From Gemmatimonadaceae bacterium (GTDB lineage: Bacteria > Gemmatimonadota > Gemmatimonadetes > Gemmatimonadales > Gemmatimonadaceae), in contig JAICNG010000014.1 in assembly GCA_025931335.1 (NCBI GenBank), positions 1-54,845 on the forward strand: a stretch of DNA of 54,845 bases. Direction: 5' to 3'. This document shows, one piece after another, positions 35,314 through 44,412 of this stretch (position 1 is the stretch's first letter; each line of letters begins with the position of its first letter). The translations under genes and the position numbers were made by a program. The notes beneath the pieces are model-generated. The model searched no databases. It was not told the origin of the DNA and was given only the letters and a program-made list of their open reading frames with translations.

Positions 35314-36615
35314 GTGTCGGTACCTGCCCTCGTCGACCACCTCTTTCGACACGAAGCCGCGAGGATGACGGCGACGCTGGCGCGCATCCTGGGCCCCGGC
35401 CGCATCGAGCTGATCGAAGATGTCGTCCAGGAAGCGCTGCTGGCCGCGCTTGGCCGGTGGCCGCGCGACGGCATCCCCGGCAATCCGACCGCCTGGCTCG
35501 TGCAGGTGGCGAAGCATCGCGCGCTCGACGTCCTGCGACGGGAGCGCCTTCTGGAGGACCGCGAGAGCCGCGTTCGCGAGGCGATCGCGCAGTGGGGCCA
35601 CGGTGACGCCACCCTCGTCGCAGACGATCCCGTGATCGTCGACGATCAGCTTCGCATGATCTTCATCTGCTGCCATCCGGCAATCCCGGCCGACTCCCGT
35701 GTCACGCTCACACTCAAGTTGGCCGGCGGCTTCGGCGCCTCGGAGATCGCTCGTGCGTTCCTGGCCGAGGAGACGGCGATACACCAGCGGCTGGTGCGGG
35801 CGAAGCGCAGGATCCGCGAAGCGGGGCTGGCGTTCGAGATGCCCGAGGGCGCCGAGATCTCAGAGCGTCTCGACTCGGTGCTCGACGTGCTGTACGCAAT
35901 GTTCACCGAAGGGCATACGGCCCACGCGGGCGACGAGCTAGTGCGTCGTGACATCGGCGAGGAGGCGATGCGCCTAGGCGCCCTGCTGCTTCGCCACCCC
36001 GCGCTAGCCCGGCCGGCCGTTCACGCTCTGATGGCGCTCTTCCACCTGCACGCGGCTCGCTTTGAGACACGGGTGGATTCGGAGGGTGAGCTCCTGTTGC
36101 TGGCCGAACAGGACCGCACGCGGTGGGATCGGGCGCACATCGCGGCCGGGGTGCGCCACCTGGAGCGGGCCGCGAGCGGGGATGTCGTGACGCGCTACCA
36201 CCTGGAGGCGGAGCTGGCGGCTTGTCACACCCTCGCTCCCAGCTGGGAGGAGACGAGCTGGGTGCGGATCGTCGGGCTGTACGACGCGATGCTTGACTCC
36301 TTCCAGTCGCCAGTAGTGGCGCTCAACAGAGCCATAGCTGTCGCTGAAGTGTCTGGATCGGAGTCCGGATTGAGAGCTTTAGAAGCACTCAGCGGCCAAA
36401 GCGTCCTCAGTCGATACCCGCCCTACGAGGCCGCCGTCGGCGAAATGCTACGGCGGCTGGGTCGCCACCAGGAGGCCCGCATCCACTTCGCCAGCGCCGC
36501 CGAACGGGCCGGCTCGGCTCCCGTCCGCCGATTCCTCGAGCGCCGCATCCGCGAGTGCTCGGCCGTTTGCGAGGGGAATGTCGAAAACCGGGAAGCGCCC
36601 CCGTCTAGAGCCTGA
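35314..36615 (+). CDS. ECF sigma factor with C-terminal extension (ECF42-like)
   Basis: Region 2 of sigma-70 is seen at about residues 10-75 (ELIEDVVQEALLAALGRWP, KHRALDVLRRE) and region 4 near 130-170 (KLAGGFGASEIARAFL, HQRLVRAKRRIREAG). A helical extension of about 240 residues follows, including SVLDVLYAMFTEGH and a TPR-like end. This build, together with a DGPF/YCII-type protein gene 17 bases downstream, is typical of the ECF42 group, which has no classical anti-sigma factor. The GTG start is used because it precedes the conserved region. The 433-residue length fits the group. Confidence 0.9.
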   Translation: MSVPALVDHLFRHEAARMTATLARILGPGRIELIEDVVQEALLAALGRWPRDGIPGNPTAWLVQVAKHRALDVLRRERLLEDRESRVREAIAQWGHGDATLVADDPVIVDDQLRMIFICCHPAIPADSRVTLTLKLAGGFGASEIARAFLAEETAIHQRLVRAKRRIREAGLAFEMPEGAEISERLDSVLDVLYAMFTEGHTAHAGDELVRRDIGEEAMRLGALLLRHPALARPAVHALMALFHLHAARFETRVDSEGELLLLAEQDRTRWDRAHIAAGVRHLERAASGDVVTRYHLEAELAACHTLAPSWEETSWVRIVGLYDAMLDSFQSPVVALNRAIAVAEVSGSESGLRALEALSGQSVLSRYPPYEAAVGEMLRRLGRHQEARIHFASAAERAGSAPVRRFLERRIRECSAVCEGNVENREAPPSRA

Positions 36616-36632
36616 ACCCACAAGGAGCATCA

Positions 36633-36977
36633 ATGTCCAAGTTCATGCTGATCCTGTATGACCGTCCGGCCGACTTCGCGGACGTCACCCCCGAGCAGAT
36701 GCAGCGCGTCATCGAGGAGTACAACGCCTGGGGACAGGGCCTCGCCGAGCGCGGCCAGCTCGGGCCGTCGATGAAGTTGAAGGATGAGGGCGGAAAACAG
36801 ATCGCCGGTCGCGGGTCGACGGTGGTTCGCGACGGCCCGTACGCCGAGGCGTCCGAAGTGATCGGCGGCTTCTACACGATCGAGGCGAGGAACTACGACG
36901 ACGCGGTGTCGATCGCGAGCGGATGCCCGCACGTGAAGTACTCGGGGCGGATCGAGGTCCGCGAGGTCGAGTTCTGA
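36633..36977 (+). CDS. YCII-related DGPF-domain protein
   Basis: The 114-residue protein opens with FMLILYDRPADF and has the family motif region VVRDGPYAEASEVIGGFYTI, with Tyr in place of the Phe of DGPF. The fold is a ferredoxin-like alpha/beta barrel related to YCII. It is encoded just after the ECF sigma factor with AAGGAGC upstream, a conserved pairing. Its biochemical role in sigma regulation is not established. Confidence 0.9.
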   Translation: MSKFMLILYDRPADFADVTPEQMQRVIEEYNAWGQGLAERGQLGPSMKLKDEGGKQIAGRGSTVVRDGPYAEASEVIGGFYTIEARNYDDAVSIASGCPHVKYSGRIEVREVEF

Positions 36978-36978
36978 C

Positions 36979-38694
36979 CTAGCGACCCGCAAGAATGAGG
37001 TCCCGCGCGGCGCTCGCCGTGGCGCCGCCGGGACCGGTGACGGTGACCGTGATGCGCCACGTACCGGCCGGGCGATCGCCGAGATCGAGGGTGATGCCGG
37101 CGGTCGCCATTCGGCCTGTGGGCGCGTCCGTCTCCCATTCCATTTGCACCGTCTGCGGCTCGTCGCGCAGCCCGAGCTTCTCGGCCAGCCGGCGGGCGCG
37201 AGAGGCACGCACGCGCGAAACCCGCACCGTCACGCGCGGGGCGGCCAGATCTCCCAGACCGTAAACCTCCCAGTACAACGTCAACTGGCGGTCCGCGTCG
37301 AGCTTCCCGTCGGGAAGCAGCCGCTCGACCGCCTCACCGAGCGTCCGAGGGCGTTCGCCCGGCTCGAGCAGGAGCACGTCGGACACGGCGATGCCATTCG
37401 TCAGGCGGAGTGCGCGCACGCCCTCCCGCGCACGAGCAGCGGCCCGCGACTTCCCGGCGAAGAGCTCCAGGCTGGCGAGGTGGTCCTCGTTCGGCACGGT
37501 GAGCATGACCGCACCGCGCGCCATCGCGCTGTCGGCCCGCGCGAGCCCCGGAGTGTCCCCATCCCCGCGCGAAACCACCAACGCCACGCGGCCGGCGTCA
37601 TCGTTGAATAGCGTGTCATCGCGGGCGTTCCACGCGCCGAGGACGAGCAGGGAGTCGCCGCGGCGAAAGCGCACGATCTGATGGCGCAGCGGGCGCATCG
37701 GCGCGGCGAATGGGTGCGCGTAGTGCGTGGGTGCGCGCGGTCGCCTCAGGCGCCAGCTCGCGTCGCGGGCGTCATAGGGTGCCTCGAGCGCCGTGGCGTC
37801 GGGAAAGAAATCATAGGCCGGCTTCGGCTCGTGACCGGTGAGCGCGGCCGAATAGCCCGGCTGCGTGGGCGAACGCTCGCGTGCGCGGTCGCGCGACCAG
37901 GCTATCGGCCACGCGTACCTGACGATGATCTCGCGCATATCCGATCCCCAGTTGAACGGGTGCGTCGCCCGCCACCGGTCGTGCAGGACGGTGAAGGCAT
38001 GTCGCGCGAGGTGCTCGCTGCGGAGCTCATTGCCCTCGACGGAGTGAAACGGATCGGCAAGCCACCAGAGACGCGCATCGAAGGCCGCGCGGTTCTCGCA
38101 GGGGGCGCGCCTGGCGAGCCGTCTCGCATCTCCGTCGAGCAGCACACTCACGTCGGTCCAGCGGCAGCGAGTGGAGTCCGGCATCGCCGAGAGGGCGCGG
38201 TCGAAGGCGCGCTCGGCATGGAGGAAGTCATGCGCGGCGTGCAGAGCGAGGCCCAGCAGCGCATCGCACCACCACGGCATCTCGTCGTCCCGGCAGCCGC
38301 GTGCTGCGGCCACAGCCATGGTGGTGTCGCCGCTCTCGATCGCGTACCAGACGAGCCGTCCGCGCACCCAGGCGTCCCCGGGCATCTCCCGCGCCGCGGA
38401 ATCGAGCGTGCGCACCAGCGACCGTCGCGCTTCGGCGATTTCCTGCGGCTCGGGCGGTGGCGGCTCGAGATCATCCGCTTCCCCAGCGGCGTAGCGGTAT
38501 CGGCCGATGATGACGTCGCTCGGGCCGCTACCTGACGAGGGGGCGTCGGGGAGGAGGCGCAGACGTCGCTGCTCGAAGCTCCGCGCCACGCGCTCCGCGC
38601 TCCGTCGTGTGGCGGTCGACTCCGATCCGGCCACTGGCGTGTCGCCTTGCGGGTGCGGGGCGATGAGTGTGGCGACGAGAACAGCGAACAGCAT
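36979..38694 (-). CDS. Secreted protein of unknown function with TPR-like N-terminal half
   Basis: The 571-residue product starts with a short hydrophobic leader (LFAVLVATLIAP). Residues about 80-200 have helical repeats resembling tetratricopeptides (RGRLVWYAIESGDTTMAVAA, ALLGLALHAAHDFLHAERAF). The middle holds a Trp/Tyr/Arg-rich region, and the end is predominantly beta, including LDLGDRPAGTWRITVTVTGP. It resembles large secreted Gemmatimonadota-type hypothetical proteins, but no firm family is assigned. It converges on the DGPF gene with a 1-base gap. Confidence 0.7.
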   Translation of the reverse strand: MLFAVLVATLIAPHPQGDTPVAGSESTATRRSAERVARSFEQRRLRLLPDAPSSGSGPSDVIIGRYRYAAGEADDLEPPPPEPQEIAEARRSLVRTLDSAAREMPGDAWVRGRLVWYAIESGDTTMAVAAARGCRDDEMPWWCDALLGLALHAAHDFLHAERAFDRALSAMPDSTRCRWTDVSVLLDGDARRLARRAPCENRAAFDARLWWLADPFHSVEGNELRSEHLARHAFTVLHDRWRATHPFNWGSDMREIIVRYAWPIAWSRDRARERSPTQPGYSAALTGHEPKPAYDFFPDATALEAPYDARDASWRLRRPRAPTHYAHPFAAPMRPLRHQIVRFRRGDSLLVLGAWNARDDTLFNDDAGRVALVVSRGDGDTPGLARADSAMARGAVMLTVPNEDHLASLELFAGKSRAAARAREGVRALRLTNGIAVSDVLLLEPGERPRTLGEAVERLLPDGKLDADRQLTLYWEVYGLGDLAAPRVTVRVSRVRASRARRLAEKLGLRDEPQTVQMEWETDAPTGRMATAGITLDLGDRPAGTWRITVTVTGPGGATASAARDLILAGR

Positions 38695-38697
38695 ACG

Positions 38698-38785
38698 TGC
38701 TCAAGGTGCTCGATGTGCTCGAGGTGCTCAAGGGACCCCCTCGAGCACTTCGAGCACATCGAGGACCTCGAGCACCTCGTTTTTT
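38698..38785. repeat. Imperfect inverted repeat of CTCGAGCAC units with T run
   Basis: Arms 38698-38736 and 38737-38775 match as reverse complements at about 34 of 39 positions, with the unit GTGCTCGAGG repeated in each. Six T residues follow at 38780-38785, so on the plus strand it could terminate transcription antisense to its neighbours. It abuts the stop codon of the DUF4097-type gene at 38784-38786. It is related in sequence to the element at 24083-24397. Confidence 0.8.
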
Positions 38786-39584
38786 ACGGCCTCTTGATCG
38801 TCAGCGGTCCATTCTGCGTCCGCGCGCGAATCAGCGGGCCGCCGTCGCCAAGGGTCGTCGTTATGCGCTTTTCCAGCGCGCGACCCATCACGGTGATCGG
38901 GAAGCCGATCGACATCGGGCCATTCGTCGTGCCCGTCTCGAGCTGGGCGTTGTACCCCTCCGGCACGTACAGCACCATCGGCCCGTTCTGCGTCTCGGCA
39001 TCGAGGCCGGCACCTTGCCACCGCGTGCCGCCGAGCGTTACGGAAATGGGGCCGTTCTGCGTGCGCGCCCGCACGTCGCCGGCGAGCTCGCGAAGCGCGA
39101 TCGGGCCATTCACGGCGCGCACGTCGATGTTTCCTTCCACCCCCCTGATGCCGATCGGTCCATTGTGCGTTTGGGCGCGCACATCGGTTCGGCGCGGGAC
39201 GTAGACGACGAAGCTGACGTTCCAGTTGGCATTCCGCTCCAGCGACGGTCCACTCGCGCGGATGGTCCCGGGCTCGGTGGTGACGCGCACCTGCTCGGCA
39301 ATCTCGCGGGCCTCGTTCTCGGTGCGGGCCACGGCGCGAATGCGCGCCTGAACGTGAACGCTGTCGCGATCCCACCCGCGGATCGTGACCCCGCCATTCT
39401 GATTCGGCTCGGCGGCGAGGAGCCCCCCCGCGGCCTGGCGATACCCGGAGCTCCTGATCTCACAATGCGGAACGCGGCGACTGCTCTCGTAGTCACGACA
39501 GTCCTCGAGCCAGTCCTCCTCGTTCTGCTGCCCCAGCAGTGCCGGCGCCGTCGCCAGCATCAATGCCAAAAACACCACTTTCAT
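38784..39584 (-). CDS. Secreted DUF4097-like beta-repeat protein with NGP motifs
   Basis: The start at 39584 has GGAGG five bases upstream, and the 266-residue product opens with a signal peptide ending near LLGQQ. From about residue 135 a beta-helix-like repeat is visible in which NGP recurs six times (THNGPI, VNGPI, TQNGPI, TQNGPM, TTNGPM, TQNGPL), mostly at 17-25-residue intervals. This is the DUF4097/adhesin-like pattern. Related proteins are found in the envelope; the function is unknown. Confidence 0.85.
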   Translation of the reverse strand: MKVVFLALMLATAPALLGQQNEEDWLEDCRDYESSRRVPHCEIRSSGYRQAAGGLLAAEPNQNGGVTIRGWDRDSVHVQARIRAVARTENEAREIAEQVRVTTEPGTIRASGPSLERNANWNVSFVVYVPRRTDVRAQTHNGPIGIRGVEGNIDVRAVNGPIALRELAGDVRARTQNGPISVTLGGTRWQGAGLDAETQNGPMVLYVPEGYNAQLETGTTNGPMSIGFPITVMGRALEKRITTTLGDGGPLIRARTQNGPLTIKRP

Positions 39585-39755
39585 CGTATCCTCCATGGTC
39601 GCCGGGTCAGACACCCGAAGGAGGCCCAGGGTTGGAAGGCCAGGCAAGGCCGGCGGCGAGGGGCTCGTGCGAGGGGGAAGGCGTGGCATTCCGCCCGGAT
39701 CGATCGTCCTGTATCCTGAAGGCTACCCACCGCATAACGACCTCTGGAGCTGCCC

Positions 39756-40646
39756 ATGTCTGTCGTCGTCAGCTGCCGCTGCCGAAACACCTACACGCTC
39801 AAGGACGAGTACGCCGGACAGCTCGTCGAGTGCCCGCAGTGCGGCGCGATCAACAAGGCGAGTGAGAGCACGCTGACGCCGAAGTCCCAGGCGGACGAGA
39901 CGTTCAACCGCGATGTCTTCCTGCTTCGCCAGAAGCACCTGGCCATCAACCAGAAGTATCAGGTCTCCGACGAGCAAGGCAATGCCATCCTCTACGTCGA
40001 GCGGCCAACCTATTTCTGGCGGACCCTGTTCGCCGTCGCCATCGCCTGGGTGGTCATGATGGCCGTCTATGTCCTCGGCATTGGCGCGGCCGCTGCCGCC
40101 GGTCAGGAAGGCGGAGCGGGAGCATTTCTGGGGGTGCTGGTCATTCTCGCGGCTCCGGTCGCCTTCGTGGTGGTCGCCATGGCCCTCTCGAAGCGGCGCC
40201 ACGTGACCTTCTACCGCGATGAGTCGAAGACGCAGAAGATGTTCGACGTGCTGCAGGACAAGAAGGTTCAGTTTCCGATGCGGACGTACACCGTGCGCGA
40301 TGCGTCGGGGAAACCGCTCGCCTCGTTCAAGAAGAACTATCTGTACAACATCTTCCGCAAACGCTGGGAGATGCGCTCGGTGAACGGGACGGTGATGTGC
40401 GTCGCGAAGGAGGATTCGATCATCCTCTCGTTACTGCGACGCGTGCTCGGCCCACTGTTCGGCCTCCTGCGCACGAACTTCCTCATCACCCGCGGCGAGA
40501 CCGACATGGTCATCGGCGAGTTCAAGCGGAAGTTCACGATCCTCGACCGGTACGTGCTCGATTTGTCGCCTGACCGTCGTCGGGACCTCGACCGCCGCCT
40601 CGGCCTGGCCCTGGGAGTGATGCTCGACACCGGCGAGCGTCGGTAG
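39756..40646 (+). CDS. Zinc-ribbon membrane protein with scramblase/LURP1-like domain
   Basis: The 296-residue protein has an N-terminal zinc ribbon (Cys7, Cys9, Cys26, Cys29). Then comes a short segment FLLRQKHLAINQKYQVSDEQ that matches the start of phospholipid-scramblase/LOR-like (tubby-type) domains, interrupted by two membrane segments at about 85-145. The LOR pattern resumes after them (VRDASGKPLASFKKN, FKRKFTILDRYVLDLS). The domain is thus split by the hydrophobic insert. A rhomboid protease gene follows after 2 bases, indicating a shared transcript. Function is unknown. Confidence 0.75.
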   Translation: MSVVVSCRCRNTYTLKDEYAGQLVECPQCGAINKASESTLTPKSQADETFNRDVFLLRQKHLAINQKYQVSDEQGNAILYVERPTYFWRTLFAVAIAWVVMMAVYVLGIGAAAAAGQEGGAGAFLGVLVILAAPVAFVVVAMALSKRRHVTFYRDESKTQKMFDVLQDKKVQFPMRTYTVRDASGKPLASFKKNYLYNIFRKRWEMRSVNGTVMCVAKEDSIILSLLRRVLGPLFGLLRTNFLITRGETDMVIGEFKRKFTILDRYVLDLSPDRRRDLDRRLGLALGVMLDTGERR

Positions 40647-40648
40647 CG

Positions 40649-41353
40649 GTGAGCGGGGTGGAGGGCCTCCCGCCCGCGGAGAAGCCGATTCGTATCACCG
40701 CGGACATGCTCGAGCCTCCGCGCCGTGTGGACACGCGCGTCGACTTCGAGCGGGGGATGAGCTACGCGCCGCCGGCGACGCTGCTGCTGATCGTCGCGCT
40801 CGGCGCCATCTTCGCGTGGCAGCTCTCGACCGGGGCGCTGCTGAGTCGCGAGGGGATCGTCGCCGCCGGTGCGCTCGTGCGCGACGAGGTCGCCCGTGGC
40901 GAGTGGTGGCGCATTCTGTCGGCGACCGTGCTCCACGGGAATCTCGAGCACCTCGTGGGCAACGCGATCTCCCTCTACATCCTGGGAATGGCGTGCGAGC
41001 ACGGCTACGGCACCCGTCGGATGCTGGGGATCTACGTCACCGCCGGCATCGCGGGCTCGCTGTGCAGCGTGGCGCTGAGTCCCGGCCCGTCGGTGGGTGC
41101 GTCGGGCGCGATCTTCGGGCTCATGGGGGCGGTGATGGTGCTCTTCTGGAAGCATCATCAGGAGCTGTTGGTCCGCGACAAGCGCATCGGCGTCGTCATC
41201 GCGGCCTGGGCGGTGTTCACCGTCGCCACCGGCTTGATGACTCCGATGATCGACAACGCCGCTCACGTGGGCGGATTGTTAGGCGGGATGGCGGCGGCGT
41301 GGGGGGTGCGCCCGCGCATCCTCGAGCGGCGCGTCGTCTACCTCGGTCGATAG
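40649..41353 (+). CDS. Rhomboid family intramembrane serine protease
   Basis: The 234-residue protein has HGNLEHLVGNAISLY (the conserved HxxxxHxxxN helix), the catalytic serine in GASGAIFGLMGA, and the catalytic histidine in NAAHVGGLLGG, so the Ser-His dyad is intact. About six membrane segments follow a 40-residue cytoplasmic N-terminus. The GTG start lies 2 bases after the zinc-ribbon/LOR gene stop. Its substrate may be the neighbouring membrane protein, but that is a guess from context. Confidence 0.92.
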   Translation: MSGVEGLPPAEKPIRITADMLEPPRRVDTRVDFERGMSYAPPATLLLIVALGAIFAWQLSTGALLSREGIVAAGALVRDEVARGEWWRILSATVLHGNLEHLVGNAISLYILGMACEHGYGTRRMLGIYVTAGIAGSLCSVALSPGPSVGASGAIFGLMGAVMVLFWKHHQELLVRDKRIGVVIAAWAVFTVATGLMTPMIDNAAHVGGLLGGMAAAWGVRPRILERRVVYLGR

Positions 41354-41366
41354 CAGCCCGTCCGCG

Positions 41367-44132
41367 TCACCCGGTATTTCGGAGTCCCTGCGCGACGCCG
41401 TTCAGCGTCGTTCCGAGGGCATCGTCGAGCTTCCTGGCGCCGTCGTCCCCCTCGCATCGGGCTCGCTTGCACCGCAGCAACGAGATCTGAAGGAGCGAGA
41501 GCGGATCGACGTAGGGGTTACGGAGCGCGATCGATGAGCGCAGGACGTCGTTGTCCATGAGCAGCTCGGGCGCCTGACGGATGGTCAGCACCGCGCTGAC
41601 CGTGCGCTGGAACTCCTCGGAGAGGCGATCGAGCAGGGCGACGTCCCCCCCCAAATGCGTCACGTAGGCGCGGGCGATCTCGAGGTCGGTCTTCGCGCAG
41701 ACCATCTCCACCTTGCCGAGGAAATCGTCGAAGAACGGCCACACCTTCGCCATGCGCCGCAGCGTTTCGAGCGTGCGCGGCTCGGCGATGGCCCGCTCGA
41801 GCGCCGTGCCGACGCCCAGCCATGCGGGCAGCATGAGACGGATCTGCGTCCATCCGAACATCCACGGGATGGCGCGGATGGACTCCATGCCCTGGGCCGA
41901 TCCTTCGCGATATACCGGACGCGACCCGAACTGCACGTGCGCCAGCTCCTTCACCGGCGTCGTCTGTAGCAGCATCTGGAATACCGCGGGATCGTCGTGG
42001 ACGAGCGTGCGGTACACCGGAAGCGCCTCGCCGGACAGCCGATCCATGATCTCGCGGAACCGTGCTTCCTCGCCAGGCGCGAGATCCGTGCGCCAGTCCG
42101 CGAAGGTGTGCATCAACGTGCCGGCGACGGTCACTTCCAGCGAGCGTTCGGCGATCGGCAGCAAGCCGAACTGCTGGGAGATGATCTCCCCCTGCTCGGT
42201 GATCTTGATGCGGCCGCGGACGGTGCCGGGCGGAAGCGCGGCCAGCGCCCTCCACACCGGCGATCCGCCGCCGCGACCGACGGTGCCGCCACGTCCGTGA
42301 AAGAGCGTGAGCTCGATGCCTGACGAGTCGGCCAGCTCGGCCAGCGCCTCCTGCGCGCGATAGAGTGCCCACGAGGCGGGCAGCAGACCGGCGTCCTTCG
42401 CGGAGTCGGAATAGCCGATCATGATCTCCTGATGTCGCCCGCGCGCCTCGAGCTGCCGGCGGTAGACTCGGTCATCGAGTAATTCCCGTACGACGCCCGG
42501 CGCCCGGTCGAGGTCGTCCAGCGTCTCGAATAGCGGCACCACGTCGATCGCCGAGTGTGGCGCCTGGTCCGCCAGGTCCACGAGCCCCGCCTCGCGGGCG
42601 AGCAAGAGTACGCGCAGGAGATCCTCGGTGCCCTGCGCCATCGAGATGATGTAGGTGCGCGCGGCGGCCTGTCCGAGCTCCTGCTGGATCTGCCGCATGA
42701 CGTGAAAGACGTCGAGCGTCCGCTTCGTGTCGGCATCGAGGGGAACGTGCGCACCGACCAGCGGGCGTCGACCGGTCAGCTCGCTCCGCAGGAGATCGAG
42801 CGTGGGCTCGCCGAGGCCCACGCTGGCGGCGATCGCCGCGACCGCCTTGGCGTGGACGTCGGCGTGATCGCGCACGTCGAGGAGGAACCCGTGGAGTCCG
42901 TGCGCCTGAACGCGCGCCAGCAGCGGATCGAGCTGCGCTTCTCTCGCGCGGGCGGCGCCCGCCTCGTCGAGCGCCGATCTCACGAGCAACAGATCGCGCT
43001 CGAGCGGCTCGGCGCTGGCGTACGCCGCCGGCTCGGAGGTGATGGTGCCGGCGTCGCGCGCCGCGATGAGGCGCCGCGTCGCTTCCAGGCGCGCGGCAAC
43101 GAACGACAGCTTGAGCCGCAGCGGCTCGTGCTTGTTGCGCCGGCGGTTCGCGCGCCAGACCTCGGGCAGCTCCTCCCGGTCGCGCTCGAGCGACTCGACG
43201 AGCGCCTTTGGGGCCGGGGCGAGCAGATCGGACAGGGAGAGTCGCTCGACCAATCCCTCGACGTCTGCCCGATACGCGGCGAGGATCGCGTACGCCGAGC
43301 GGCGCGCGGCGGCGATCGTGACGTCGGGGGTGACGTAGGGATTGCCATCCCGATCCCCTCCCACCCACGAGCCGAAGCGAATCGGCACGAACTCCTCGAG
43401 CTGTTGCCCGAACTCTTCAATGAACGCTCGCAACGTCTCCTGTCGTACGCGGGATGCGGCCGCGACGAGTCGATCCTCGAGATACCAGAGAGCGTTGCCC
43501 ACCTCGTCCATCACGGAAGGGCGGTCCCGCTGCACCTCCGTGGTGAGCCAAAGGAGCTCCACCTCGGCCTCGATTTCCTCCACGATCTCCCGTTGACGCC
43601 AGTCCGGGGCGCGATCGTGCGCGAGCAGCAGGTCGCCAACGCGCGCCTGGAGCGCGAGCAGCGTGCGACGCGTGGATTCGGTCGGATGCGCGGTCAGCAC
43701 GGGCCGTACGTCGAGCGCGCGCATCGCGTGCGCCACCTCGGCGGCGGTTCGTCCTTCGGCGCGCAGTCGCTGCATCACCCATCGCGACGATCCCGGTTGT
43801 GGCTCGGCGATCTCCTGCTCGAGGTGCGCATCGCGGCGCCGCACGCGGTGCACCTGCTCGGCGGTGTTGATGAGCAGGAAGAAGAGTGTGAACGCGCGCG
43901 CGACCGTCGCGGCGCGGTCGAGCGGAAGCGCGTCGACCCGCTCGAGCAGGTCGTCGAGCGAGGACGCATTGGGCTCCTCGCGCCGGCGCGCGCGGCACGC
44001 ACGGCGCAAGCCCTCCACGGCCTGAAACGCGTCGTTCCCCTCCAGACGGCGGATGACGGCGCCGAGCGTGGAGGCGAGCAGCCGGACGTCATCGTGGAGC
44101 GGGAGGTCTTCGGGGCGCGTGTCGGGGGACAT
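41367..44132 (-). CDS. ppc: Phosphoenolpyruvate carboxylase
   Basis: PEPC adds bicarbonate to PEP to replenish oxaloacetate. The 921-residue protein shows VLTAHPTESTRRTLLAL with the catalytic His, GGDRDGNPYVTPDVT, IGYSDSAKDAGLLPASW and the glycine loop FHGRGGTVGRGGG, all diagnostic. ATG 44132 is preferred over an upstream ATG at 44255, which would add a low-complexity leader. It is divergent from aceB-aceA; both routes feed the C4-acid pool. Confidence 0.95.
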   Translation of the reverse strand: MSPDTRPEDLPLHDDVRLLASTLGAVIRRLEGNDAFQAVEGLRRACRARRREEPNASSLDDLLERVDALPLDRAATVARAFTLFFLLINTAEQVHRVRRRDAHLEQEIAEPQPGSSRWVMQRLRAEGRTAAEVAHAMRALDVRPVLTAHPTESTRRTLLALQARVGDLLLAHDRAPDWRQREIVEEIEAEVELLWLTTEVQRDRPSVMDEVGNALWYLEDRLVAAASRVRQETLRAFIEEFGQQLEEFVPIRFGSWVGGDRDGNPYVTPDVTIAAARRSAYAILAAYRADVEGLVERLSLSDLLAPAPKALVESLERDREELPEVWRANRRRNKHEPLRLKLSFVAARLEATRRLIAARDAGTITSEPAAYASAEPLERDLLLVRSALDEAGAARAREAQLDPLLARVQAHGLHGFLLDVRDHADVHAKAVAAIAASVGLGEPTLDLLRSELTGRRPLVGAHVPLDADTKRTLDVFHVMRQIQQELGQAAARTYIISMAQGTEDLLRVLLLAREAGLVDLADQAPHSAIDVVPLFETLDDLDRAPGVVRELLDDRVYRRQLEARGRHQEIMIGYSDSAKDAGLLPASWALYRAQEALAELADSSGIELTLFHGRGGTVGRGGGSPVWRALAALPPGTVRGRIKITEQGEIISQQFGLLPIAERSLEVTVAGTLMHTFADWRTDLAPGEEARFREIMDRLSGEALPVYRTLVHDDPAVFQMLLQTTPVKELAHVQFGSRPVYREGSAQGMESIRAIPWMFGWTQIRLMLPAWLGVGTALERAIAEPRTLETLRRMAKVWPFFDDFLGKVEMVCAKTDLEIARAYVTHLGGDVALLDRLSEEFQRTVSAVLTIRQAPELLMDNDVLRSSIALRNPYVDPLSLLQISLLRCKRARCEGDDGARKLDDALGTTLNGVAQGLRNTG

Positions 44133-44138
44133 GGGGAC

Positions 44139-44167
44139 GATTGCGGACGGCGGATTGCGGATTGCGG
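44139..44167. repeat. Short tandem ATTGCGG repeat
   Basis: Three ATTGCGG heptamers (44140, 44154 and 44161) occur in phase with an ACGGCGG heptamer between the first two, just upstream of the ppc start. No function is evident. The rest of the 280-base divergent region up to 44412 holds a candidate sigma-54 promoter and no gene. Confidence 0.6.
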
Positions 44168-44344
44168 ACTGCCATCCGCGACTCCGACCTGCTGGAATCC
44201 TACCTTCGGCGGGACCACGGCAGCAACGTCGCGCGGGATCGAGTGTCGCATGCATACGACAGCCGATGGCGTGCGGTGAACCGTGCCGAGGCGGTGTGGG
44301 CGTGCATAACCGCTGCGCATCGGTCGCGGTTCGGGGTTTTCACC

Positions 44345-44360
44345 TGGCGCATGGTTTGCC
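44345..44360 (+). promoter_or_regulatory. Candidate sigma-54 (-24/-12) promoter of aceBA
   Basis: TGGCGC-ATGGT-TTGC at 44345-44359 matches the -24/-12 consensus TGGCAC-N5-TTGC at 9 of 10 fixed positions with exact spacing, counted from GG (-24) to GC (-12). Transcription would begin near 44371 and leave a 42-base leader before aceB, which has its own ribosome site (GAGGATACAG-ATG). The AT-rich TCTAAT at 44396-44401 is a rival -10 but lacks a matching -35. Confidence 0.5.
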
Positions 44361-44412
44361 CTTCAGCGGGCACCCCCCGGAGTTGGTCCGTCACATCTAA
44401 TCGAGGATACAG

